From positions 30,682,128 to 30,742,127 of the forward strand of contig OZ037767.1 in the NCBI GenBank assembly GCA_964035545.1: a stretch of 60,000 bases of DNA, in the 5' to 3' direction. A program made the translations under genes and the position numbers. The stretch comes from Bugula neritina (taxonomy: Eukaryota > Bryozoa > Gymnolaemata > Cheilostomatida > Bugulidae). Position 1 is the first letter of the stretch; each line of letters starts with the position of its first letter. The notes beneath the pieces were generated by a model, which had not been told where the DNA came from, searched no databases, and saw nothing but the letters and a program-made list of their open reading frames with translations. Of this stretch, positions 19,701 through 28,800 are shown one piece after another.

Positions 19701-21331
19701 TCCGACGGGAACTGATCTGGGACACCCATAAGCAGGCTCATTCTGAAGTCAGCCGGGTCATCAGGTGTCTGCGGCTGCGTTGGTATTGGCCCGGAATGAC
19801 TCGGGACGTACGACTGCGGGTACGGCAATGCGAGGTCTGCCAAGCTAGTAAGCATGGCCGCCCCACGGAAACCACTGGTCGACGCCGGCTATACGCTGGT
19901 CGACCGTGGCAAGTAGTGGCGGTGGACCTCGTCGGGCCTATGCCGTTATCCGCCAGAGGGAACACCTGGATACTGGTGCTCACGGACCACTTCACCCGGT
20001 GGGCAGATGCTCTGGCTATTCCAGACGCAACAGCCCCCACGGTGGCCCGGACCCTGGACCAACATGTGTTCTGTTACCTCGGTTTACCCGAGCAGATACA
20101 TACGGACCAGGGTGCCCAGTTCCAGTCCCAGCTCATGGGAGACCTCTGCCGGATATGGGGGGTGAACCAGAGTCGGACCACCCCATATCACCCGCAAGGG
20201 AACGGAGTCGTCGAGCGGAACAACAGGATGTTGGGTGACGCCCTCAGGAGCCTGCTCCTTGGCCGAGGTCAGGAAGAATGGGACGTGGTGCTGCCGCAAA
20301 TCATGCGGGCTTACCGCAGCACACCACACTCCGCCACGCAGGAGACCCCAAACTTCCTGATGCTAGGCCGAGAGACGCGGGTTCCGGAACACCTGACATA
20401 CCATGTTCCTGCTCCCGAGTCACCGGTACACGAATATGTGGAGGGTCTGATAGACATCATGGGCAAAGCTCATGATGCACTGCGTACCCAGCAGTGGCAG
20501 ACCCGCACAGAGGACTCGGAGGAGCCCCCGTTGTACCAGGTGGGAGACTGGGTCTGGATGGTGAGCTATCGTAGGCGACGCGGACAGTCGGCTAAGCTTC
20601 AGCCCAAGTTCGTCGGTCCCTACTGCGTGGTAGAGGTGCTGCCAAACCATACATACCGTGTGGAGCGCTCTGGACAGGTCTCAGTCCAGAGCGAGCAGCG
20701 CCTGAAGCCGTACCAGGCCAGCCCAGACGCGGTGGGTCAAGCCCCACCCCTCCTGGAGCCCAGCCGTCGAGGACAGGCCACCCGCCCTCGAGAGGTGGAA
20801 ATTGTGTTCCCCAGAGAGGCGGACCAGGAGCAAACCGCCCTGTTGGAGCAGCTGGAGCGACAACAGAGAGAGGAGCGGGAACAAGAACGACAGCAAGCCC
20901 TAGGACCACCACCCCTCCAGGGGGAGGACACCCCCACCCGTGTTACGGGTGAAGGCGGGGACCCCCCTTCAGCGGTAGCTGAGGAGCCACCGGCACCAGC
21001 AGCGCCTATACAGCAGGAACGGAGTCAGAGGGCCAGAAGGCCCCCCAGATATCTGGCGGACTACCACGTGGGACACATGGAGATGTCCCCACAGAGGAGT
21101 GGTACACCCAGTACGGGTAAAAACTCCGAGCCTCAGTTGCAGAACAGCCCTGGCAGTACCGGACTTCTCCAAAAGCAATTACTCCCAGACCAGCACAGTC
21201 ACCTGGACAACAGGTACCCAGCTCTTTCGGGTAATGTTGGTCGAGGTAGGTGGCGATACCCCATACCTATGACTTGGACCCCCCTCCAGAAGAAGAAGAT
21301 GAGGCCACGACCCTACTACCCGCCCAGCTGA
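16667..21331 (+). CDS. pol: pol polyprotein (protease, RT, RNase H, integrase)
   Basis: The frame is open from 16667 (after a TAG at 16664) to 21331 and is reached by -1 frameshift; there is no convincing ATG start. Numbering residues from 16850: aspartic protease LLDTGC with D117; reverse transcriptase with the YLDD box at 547-550; RNase H LDTDAS near 694; integrase zinc finger H960-x3-H964-x29-C994-x2-C997; integrase core D1026, D1086, E1122 (DD35E); then a GPY-type motif (FVGPYCVVEVL). No chromodomain is seen. All catalytic residues are present without stops, so the enzyme set appears functional. It copies and integrates the element. Confidence 0.93.
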   Translation, partial: RPRAFKHPRLTVTSANRGPHANPIRDRTQRGEEETSTGSADTEWQRPRRPRRPQGLPDPPAVSLETRMQLEEAGWQAPRRSRRPQGLPDPPAWPLRNRFAGLPEEVVEKDSAYSQEYPKLPSRPQKTPVVSKTKRRPAVRTQVVSPPETDRSRSTQPYGSSYFLPGKISGKAATFLLDTGCTTNLLSRRLFDTLGARERASLEPYEGAHGTLADGSCIPFYGVISLPGRVRDQAIHETFIVSQLKEDAILGMPFLEKHQCHMDFQKSVVVMAGKELVCVDKFGRPLVGGVQVVRDCTVPGRSQATLRCRVNCKGIAGLGVVEGTHGAIRLANSLNRLDCRQELLVQCINPFTEPIRLSAGALVGKYHSIQEADVGPALETVADTQGKPPHTRRGAVPEHVADLYDGACGNCTSSTERQVLAQLLAEYSDVFSRGDEDMGLTKVISHEIPLAAGTTPIRQPTRRLGPEKEKEVSRQVQDLLDRNLIEPAHGAWSSPVVLVKKKDGSWRFCVDYRRLNSVTIQDAYPLPRIDESLDALAGSKYFSTLDLLSGYWQVPLSPDAQDKAAFITRDGLWKWKVLPFGLTSAPATFQRLMEQVLSGLHWKTLLIYLDDVIVISPDFSTHVSRLREVFDRLRAAGLKLKPSKCALLQPEVTYLGHVVGRDGVATDPEKVQAVKEWTVPRDLPELRAFLGLVGYYRQYIPGFAGVAQPLNRLTAKGVRWQWTQEEQQAFDHLKQRLMEAPILAYPDPAQEYILDTDASDHSVGAVLSQVQGGSEVVVAYYSKTLAAAEKNYCTTRKELLAVVKAVKHFRPYLYGRTFRLRTDHASLIWLCKRAEPSSQVARWLEILAEFSYRIEHRAGRKHGNADGMSRRPVGDCKQCLHIEKRDGGPARLDVETELGEGAVYRWEHGHLRTETHSDDVQALHANPTLYQNVKELCRLQETLPGAVADIFRAKKEGRRPSEEQQRQGDVEFQLLCRRWDALKVSPDGLLMITLAADNRQQERDRVVCPRALRRELIWDTHKQAHSEVSRVIRCLRLRWYWPGMTRDVRLRVRQCEVCQASKHGRPTETTGRRRLYAGRPWQVVAVDLVGPMPLSARGNTWILVLTDHFTRWADALAIPDATAPTVARTLDQHVFCYLGLPEQIHTDQGAQFQSQLMGDLCRIWGVNQSRTTPYHPQGNGVVERNNRMLGDALRSLLLGRGQEEWDVVLPQIMRAYRSTPHSATQETPNFLMLGRETRVPEHLTYHVPAPESPVHEYVEGLIDIMGKAHDALRTQQWQTRTEDSEEPPLYQVGDWVWMVSYRRRRGQSAKLQPKFVGPYCVVEVLPNHTYRVERSGQVSVQSEQRLKPYQASPDAVGQAPPLLEPSRRGQATRPREVEIVFPREADQEQTALLEQLERQQREEREQERQQALGPPPLQGEDTPTRVTGEGGDPPSAVAEEPPAPAAPIQQERSQRARRPPRYLADYHVGHMEMSPQRSGTPSTGKNSEPQLQNSPGSTGLLQKQLLPDQHSHLDNRYPALSGNVGRGRWRYPIPMTWTPLQKKKMRPRPYYPPS
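16679..16722 (+). promoter_or_regulatory. Predicted -1 ribosomal frameshift signal between gag and pol
   Basis: The heptamer TTTAAAC (16679-16685) lies in the gag frame as CCT TTA AAC, the X XXY YYZ form. After a 6-nt spacer, GGCTCACGGT (16692-16701) can pair with ACCGTGGGCC (16713-16722): ten base pairs including one G-U, with an 11-nt loop. The gag stop is at the top of this stem. Pol lies in the -1 frame and is open from 16667, so a slip at the heptamer enters pol with no stop between. Confidence 0.85.
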
Positions 21332-21585
21332 TTGGAGATGGCGCTACCGCAGCCACCACCCAGCCTCTACGGGTAGCGCTGGCAAGACTGGGCAAGGAGC
21401 CTGGAGCACCAGGCGGCCAGATAGAAGAGAAGACCCAGCCGACCCACTCACAATTGCCCCGTCACGGGCAGAGTATGGCACTTCCTTACCGCGAGTGCGT
21501 CTTTGATAGTGCAATCCATGCCTGGTCCAGTATCCTTGACCAATGTACCGAAGAGATAGAAAGCCTGGTGCACCACCTCCAATGA
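21250..21585 (+). CDS. Possible third small frame at the 3' end of the retrotransposon
   Basis: A 112-codon open frame overlaps the end of pol in the -1 frame and runs to 21585. It has no ATG at its start. Its acidic, proline-rich beginning (DPPPEEEDEATTLL) reads more like protein than the last 25 residues of pol in the other frame. It could be a third product made by another frameshift, or the original pol tail after an indel. No family is recognised and no transmembrane segment is seen. Confidence 0.3.
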   Translation: MAIPHTYDLDPPPEEEDEATTLLPAQLIGDGATAATTQPLRVALARLGKEPGAPGGQIEEKTQPTHSQLPRHGQSMALPYRECVFDSAIHAWSSILDQCTEEIESLVHHLQ

Positions 21586-21779
21586 CCAAACCGAACAATT
21601 AGGCATTAGCCGCCCGAACTGTATATATTATGGGTGCTACTACGATTGTTTATTGTGACACGCCTGATTAATCATAATACTTTTTCTGTTAACCACATAT
21701 TTTCTACTGTTGTGTTTTATTTTTGACCTGTTTGTACAAACACCTTGTCTCTGTTATCGAAAAGGGGATGCTTTTCGAT
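21586..21779 (+). other. Non-coding 3' internal region of the retrotransposon
   Basis: About 200 bp between the last open frame and the polypurine tract, AT-rich, with no feature seen except a short GGGCT-poor leader to the tract. Confidence 0.5.
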
Positions 21780-21789
21780 GGGGGGAGAA
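21780..21789 (+). other. Polypurine tract
   Basis: GGGGGGAGAA lies immediately before the TG of the 3' LTR, the expected position of the plus-strand primer. Confidence 0.85.
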
Positions 21790-22347
21790 TGTAATGGATT
21801 TTCACCCTCTTTTAGTTTCGAAATAACAGCGTGCAACAGTATATTATAAATACTGTTGCGTATCATTCTTAATTCTGTAATTATAGTTAAGTAAATTAGC
21901 TTGCTAATGCCTAAGTATGGTAATTACTGTTAAAGCTCAACATAATGTAATTTTACTGAAATACGCATTCTGAAGTTATGTAATATTTCTTTTACTAATG
22001 TTGCTTCTTTTGTGTGTGTCCTTTGTTGCTGAGATCGGCATTTTGGTCTTCCGAAATGCCGATGTGCCGAAAATCGGCGTTTCGGCATTTCGGAGTCCCG
22101 AAATGCCGATATTCGGCATTTCGGAACCCCGATCTCGGCAACAAAGGAATGTCTTTGTCTCGCTTGTATATAAAAGCCAGCGAGTTCCAGTGTAGTTCAG
22201 ACTACTACTGGAGCTCGCTGGTAGTAGGACCACATAAGCTGTATTTGATGCTAATAAAGTTATCTTCATTCGTATTCAGAATACTTGGCTTATTCTCTCT
22301 AGAGCATGTAGGCACTAGTTGCATTCAAAACCCACAAGTTTACTACA
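21790..22347 (+). repeat. 3' LTR
   Basis: 556 of 558 positions match the 5' LTR. TATA box at 22167-22176, AATAAA at 22253-22258. It lies about 485 bp upstream of the WASF start codon in the same orientation, so read-out transcription into WASF is possible. Confidence 0.95.
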
Positions 22348-22831
22348 CCGCTAATACTAAGTCTAATAGTAATACTAATAGTAATAGACTGATACTGATA
22401 GTGATAGTAAATGTAACAGTAATACTACTAATAGTAATACTAATAGTAATTATTTTTTAGGTATCACTGGTATCAGCGACCTTAAAGTTAAAATAATATT
22501 GCTATTACTATTAGTATTATATTACTATAAGTATAAGTATTAATATTAGTATTAGTATTTAGTTGTCAGTCAGTGTCCCTCACACTGTCACCGTTACAGG
22601 AAAACTAAGCCAGTGGATGTAATTCATTTTCAGTATTACTATTAGTAATACTATTAGTATTAGTATTTCTATTAATAACAGCAATACAGTAGTATTAATA
22701 TGAATATTAAATCCAAATGTTAATCAGAGCGTTTTACTGAATGTGATGATTATAGTTTAATATCAATCGTAATTTTTCAAATTTAAGATACACCAAAAGG
22801 ATAAACTTTAATTCAGGTTCATCCTGCAACA
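22348..22831. promoter_or_regulatory. WASF upstream region
   Basis: Contains two blocks (22353-22450, 22497-22690) of the irregular AGT/ACT-AAT/ATT/GAT hexamer sequence. This is the right half of the original divergent promoter, now separated from the RNF17-like gene by the retrotransposon. No core promoter motif was assigned. Confidence 0.4.
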
Positions 22832-25800
22832 ATGCCGTTACTGAAGCGACCCATAGAGCCGTCATCTATAACTAGAACTGTAGATGGAAACATTCCCAGC
22901 AGTATCAAAAATGAATTGGAATATGTTGCTAATAGCACTCAGGCGAATTTAATCAGGTAAGTACTGGCATAGTCATAGTGATAGTGGTGATTGTCATGAT
23001 TAATATTGTTATTCTGATAGCAATCTGTCTATTTTAAACTTAGTGGTGTTAGTGCAATAGTATTTACGTTTAAAATTTAAGTAAAGTCTCAAAGGCAGTA
23101 AATCTATCACTAGGGTAAACAATCATTTGGACTAGAACGTAAGTTTGAAATTTTTTATGGTTAAAACTTTTGGATTTGTAAATCGACTCATTAACCAAAG
23201 GACTCTTAATCAAGATTTTAAGCCAGTTGTCAATAAATTCATTTTAATCTGCGGTGAGCAGTAGCCAGTATATAACTGCCCATTTGTGATTTTTATGTTT
23301 TGCTATTACTTACACTCACGGTCAGTATGTGTTCATAGACAGCGAGTGTTGTTACTGTAGTGTGAGTTATCTAGTGAAAGTTTTAAGTTTCAACCTCTTG
23401 ATATGACAAAAGTTGCATCCACTTAGGTTAATGAGATATTGCACATTTTGATGAGCTGTAGCTTACTTTTTGGCTCAAAATTTGCTGCCTACAGCTAAAT
23501 TTCATGTTTTTATTTACAGACAGTTGAGTAGTCTGAGTCACTATGCTGAAGATATGTTCAGGGAGCTCTTTGAGGAGGCCACGTCAATCTATGAGAGAAC
23601 GTGTAACCTGAATAATAAAGTTGACATGCTGAAGGACTCTGTGCAGCAGTTTGATCCTAACCAAGTTGTAGGTACGTTGAATGCTATTGGCTATTACAGT
23701 CAGCCAATCAGTGTCTCAGTGTTCATTATGTTTTCTTTCAGTACAAATAGTTATTGTATGGGAGTAATTTATTGTAATTTTCTCACAACTAATATTTTAT
23801 GGTACATCATGGCTGCCGCTGCCGTTTCTATGGATTTTATTCTCATTTATTCAGTGAAGTTGACTGACATCACCAAGCGAAAGCCCTACAAGTCTGAGTA
23901 TCACACTGATCAGCAAATCTGCACCAAGTCAACTATGCCGAGAAGTTTAGCACAAATGTATAGTCAGTGTCCGAAGGTGCCCCAACTGTACAAGTTTGAT
24001 CAGTTCAGGTTTGTAGGCTATATATATGCTTTTTCTTTCCCAAATAAGATGTTTTTGGTTACATAATAGCATGTTTCTTGCTCTATGAATAAAAACAGGC
24101 TAGTACACTAACAAGAAGCCTTGTTTGCCGCTATACTACTTGTTATTTAATTTTTATTGCTATTACACACCTCTCATTTAATATAGAATTGTTTTTATTC
24201 TGTGTCCTGTTTGTAATGAACATGTAATCTGCTGTAGCAAACATGTATGAAACTGTGACTGAGCAGGGAAACATCACATTTGTTAGACAACTCCAAATTA
24301 ATTTATTCAAGTTTTAATAACCGAAAAATTGTTGATCAGTTTTCACAATTTATATTGTATAGAACTGCATATGTTTCAGCAGAAGTCTAGATGTTTAATT
24401 TCATTCATTGCTTCTACGGATATAAATATATATATTACATATGATATAGAGTGCTATAGTGGAGTAAAATGGCTGATATTTTAGAGATGACGGGAAGTCT
24501 AGCATCACGCTGTACACTAACCCCAACTACTTCGTGCAGCTGTGGGTTGAATCCTTGCAGAAGAATGTCTCCGAGACTTCCAAGAAACATGATGGAAAGA
24601 AAGTGAGACGGGTTAGTGTCCCTTTGTTATGTAATATCTGGTAGTAAAGTTATATGCGAGTAGTTACTTGATACAGTAATGTTGATCTAGAATTATCTTC
24701 TCCTTGACAAATCTCTGCTGACCTAGTTTTAATGTTATCTTTGACCGGAATGCATACAAGCAAAGCTTCTATCACACTAACAGTTCCTGTATAGTATAAA
24801 TGCATACTGTAGTATATGTATAGTACTACATATAAGCAAAGTTATCTTATTTTAATGAAAACTGAAAAAATCATTACAATTACAAATTCCTTTGATACAG
24901 TTGAAGTTTGAAATATAAATTGTGAACTTACTGGGGCATTCATCCCTCGCTCCCTAATTGATAACTCTTTATCGTAGACCTCAAGGCAGTTTGAATGGAG
25001 GTTGTTTTTGCTGTGAAATATTTCTAAAACTGTTTACTTTTTTGTATATAAAAGTGAGCATATTTCAGATTGAATGCCATGATTCATGTTGCAGGACTAT
25101 ATTGGCAGCATGCAGGTATATAGAGTTAACTGTGTTTATTTCAACTTCTTTTATACCATATATTTGTGTTTGGACTCACTTTTTTGTGCTATGAGTAGCC
25201 TTCCGTTTGCAGTTCTGCCGCAGCAAGATTGTTTGGAGTAATTCCGCCTTCGTTACTCTTGATATTATTTTAAGTATGGTGAATGCTATTACTTTATGAT
25301 TTGCATGACCTCAGTTGATGACATCACATACTATTTCTTTGCACACGGATATTGTGTTAGTATTATGCTAGGTTATCTGCTAGCTGTTTGGTTGTGTATT
25401 GCTATGAGAGGAAATTCGTCTTTTTTGCTACCACACTAAGAGTTCCTGTATAGTATAAATTTATACTGTAGTATAAGTATAGTATTACATAGTACAGTAT
25501 GTGTAGTGTAGTGCAGTATAGTATACAGTATAGTGCTCATAGCTGTGTATATGTGTAGTCTAGTATAAAATGTGTAGTATAGTATGGTATTATATAGTTT
25601 GTGTAGTATAGTAAACATAGTATACTATAGTGTAGTGTAGTATATAGTGTAGTATATGGTATAGTATAGTGTAGTATATAGTATAGTATATAGTATAGTA
25701 TATAGTATAGTATATAGTATAGTATATAGTATAGTATATAGTATAGTATATAGTATAGTATATAGTATAGTATATAGTATAATACATGTAGCTATATATA

Positions 25801-28800
25801 AACATATCATCTTCTTGTCTAGATGTCCCGCCGATACGCCAGCCTCTCACTCGGCCATCAGGTTATATTTCCTTTAGATTTATCCCCCTTTGTGCCACAT
25901 CTTTGTTAACTCAGACCACAAAGACTTTGTCAGTCCCTCATCTTGTGCTACAGTGTATTACTAACACACACCAGTGTCTTCTCCCATATTGTTATAATCA
26001 GACCCTCAGTGTCATCAATATGGAAACATGATAGATACGTCTCAAAATTATTTAATAGTTAAATTAATTTTAAATTATGAGACTACTAAATGTTACTAGC
26101 CTGACAATGACTTCCCAACAGCCATTTGGTTTCAAATCAAAGTTATGGGTTTAAAGACAGTTGGAAGAATGGTGTTGGTTTTTAAGAACTCTGTGCTGTG
26201 TTGTTGGTTTCTCCAAATACTCACTTGTGTTTAGTGTTTGCTGATGGAGTTCATTGCCATGACTGCTATGGATGAGGTGCCGTGATTCAATTTATTTACA
26301 GATTGACTGAATATAACTGGAGTAGCTATTAACTGCTGCAGTCTTAAAACTCGTATAAAATTGAATGCAATTTATTCTTCACCAAAATATTTTGGTTTTG
26401 TGCCTCTTCCTTGAACTCGAACAACTCTACATTGTTTATATAGATTTGAATTAAAGTTGGGGGGGTAGCATGTGACACCCTCAAAGGCCAGTGTGACCCG
26501 GTATACTAGTACTACTCTGTTTATTAGGATAACATCAAATAGCTGCACATGAAATCACTTGATGTGTGTTACTTACTTCGCAGTCAGATCACTAGAATCT
26601 ATTCTTGTAATACTAATATATATGCTTCTTAGTTGCTACTCTATTCTAGTCTTCATTCAGTCTTCCTCACATTTTCAGAGTTCCCGTCCAGCTTTAGTGA
26701 TGTTAGAGATATAAATAGAAGATAGTGTTTAGCTTCCACTTAATTTTATTTCCTTTTCTCAGCGTCCATCTAAAAGGGGAGGTAAGAAAGAGCTGGGCGA
26801 GGTCAAGAATCGGTCAGAAAAGTTTGCTGACATGGCAAGAGGTCAAGAGTTCATTCCGGCAAGACCAAAAGAAGCCCCGCCAAAGGCTGTAAGTAGTTAG
26901 TATAACACTGTCAGTGTGATAGGGAGTATAGTACTAAGTGTAGTAGTCTAAGTATAGTACTAAGTGTAGTAGTCTAAGTATAGTACTAAGTGTAGTAGTC
27001 TAAGTATAGTACTAAGTGTAGTAGTCAGTAGTCAGTGAAGTAGTCTAAGTATGGTAGTCACATTATAGTAGTCCGTGTAGTACTGAATGTAGTAATCAGT
27101 ATGTAATCAGTGTAGTACCGAATGTAGTAGTCAGTGTAGTAGTAATTAAAGTTAAGTTGTTAATGGTACCCTGTTGATACTTTGTGTAGACTCCAGGGGA
27201 CCCCAGGTCTTCCCAGGCACACAATGGACATCAATCCCGTCAGTACAGGGAATCAGCCACAGGTGGGTTCAGGTCAATACATACTCTCCCACAGACGTTT
27301 GACTTTTTTATTTGTTTGTTATGCATTTTTTTTTACCTTCATGTTCATCTCTATAATCTTTATGAATTGAAGAGTGTCCATGTAAGAGTTCTGTCTATTG
27401 GCTGGTGTCTGTCTATTGGCTGGTGTCTGTCTATTGGCTGGTGAATGTTGTAGGTGCAGCTCCTTACCAGCCTCCTCCTCCAGCACCACCAGCACCGGCT
27501 CAGCAGGGTGTGTCGGCTCACCGGGAGTACCAGGAGATGATATATGACAGCTACACACCTGATCCCCGTCACTCAGCATCACAGCAGTTGCCTCCCCCTA
27601 ACATGGTGCCCAGTGTAAGTCAGTGTACTGTAGTATAGTGTTAGAGTTATCTTTCCTAGCATGGTGCCCAGTGTAAGTCAGTGTACTGTAGTATAGTGTT
27701 AGAGTTATCTTTCCTAGCATGGTGTACAGTGTAAGTCAGTGTACTGTAGTATAGTGTTAGAGTTATCTTTCCTAGCATGGTGCCCAGTGTAAGTCAGTGT
27801 ACTGTAGTATAGTGTTAGAGTTATCTTTCCTAGCATGGTGTAATGTGTAAGTCAGGGTACTGTAGTATAGTGTTAGAGTTATCTTTCCTAGCATGGTGCC
27901 CAGTGTAAGTCAGTGTACTGTAGTATAGTGTTAGAGTTATCTTTCCTAGCATGGTGTACAGTGTAAGTCAGTGTACTGTAGTATAGTGTTAGAGTTATCT
28001 TTCCTAGCATGGTGTACAGTGTAAGTCAGTGTACTGTAGTATAGTGTTAGAGTTATCTTTCCTAGCATGGTGCCCAGTGTAAGTCAGTGTACTGTAGTAT
28101 AGTGTTAGAGTTATCTTTCCTAGCATGGTGCCCAGTGTAAGTCAGTGTACTGTAGTATAGTGTTAGAGTTATCTTCCCTAGCATGGTGCCCAGTGTAAGT
28201 CAGGGTACTGTAGTATGTAGACATGTCTATAGTTGTACTGAGTTATATGGTGCCATAAACTTTGTTTGGTCTCAACTCCTATAATTATTATCATTTTTCG
28301 TAAATATTTGAGACAATGAATGTTAAACCATTGTAGTCTGTAGGGTTCAAGGTCGTTGTCTATTAGCATCAGTAGCAATAGATGTTATCATGTCTTGTAG
28401 CATTCGAACTCCTCCCAGCTGTCTCGTGCCAGCACTGCTTCCAACTCCTCTCCAGGGATGTCTAGGATGGGGGTGCCTCCCCCACCGCCCCCTCCGCCTC
28501 CCGTGGACCACTTCAGCCAAGGGTTACCACCTCCACCTTCACCTCCAGGACAACACGGTTAGCACTCTGTGATGTCATCTGTTTGACTTTCCTCAACATG
28601 TTTCAGCTTTTTGTAGAGTTAAACCCAGTTGGCCATGGCATGCTTTCTGTCGTCTAAACTCGTTGCAAGTAATTTGCCTGATTTTCTGCTGCTCAAGCTA
28701 AATGAAGATTAAATTAAGTTGAGAAATGAGACGGTGTTTTGTAGATGACTATTTGTATTTCTCTGGTAATATTCCCCTTGTTGTGTTGTGACATTGTTAC

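Larger units (their letters stand above)
15190..22347 (+). mobile_element. Full-length Ty3/gypsy LTR retrotransposon, 7158 bp
   Basis: Two 558-bp direct LTRs (15190-15747, 21790-22347) start TG and end CA and differ at only two sites, both transitions. A 4-bp CCGC flanks each side (15186-15189, 22348-22351), a plausible target-site duplication. Inside are a tRNA-Leu primer site, gag with a zinc knuckle, a -1 frameshift site, pol in the order protease, RT, RNase H, integrase (the Ty3/gypsy order), and a polypurine tract. All parts look intact, so the copy is young and possibly active. The coding part is GC-rich and unlike the AT-rich host DNA. It is described here as a resident genomic element; no infectious form or envelope gene is evident. 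Confidence 0.95.

Noticed and set aside
20592-20937. Antisense open frames inside pol
   Set aside because: They are shadows of a GC-rich coding region with no motifs and no start context.
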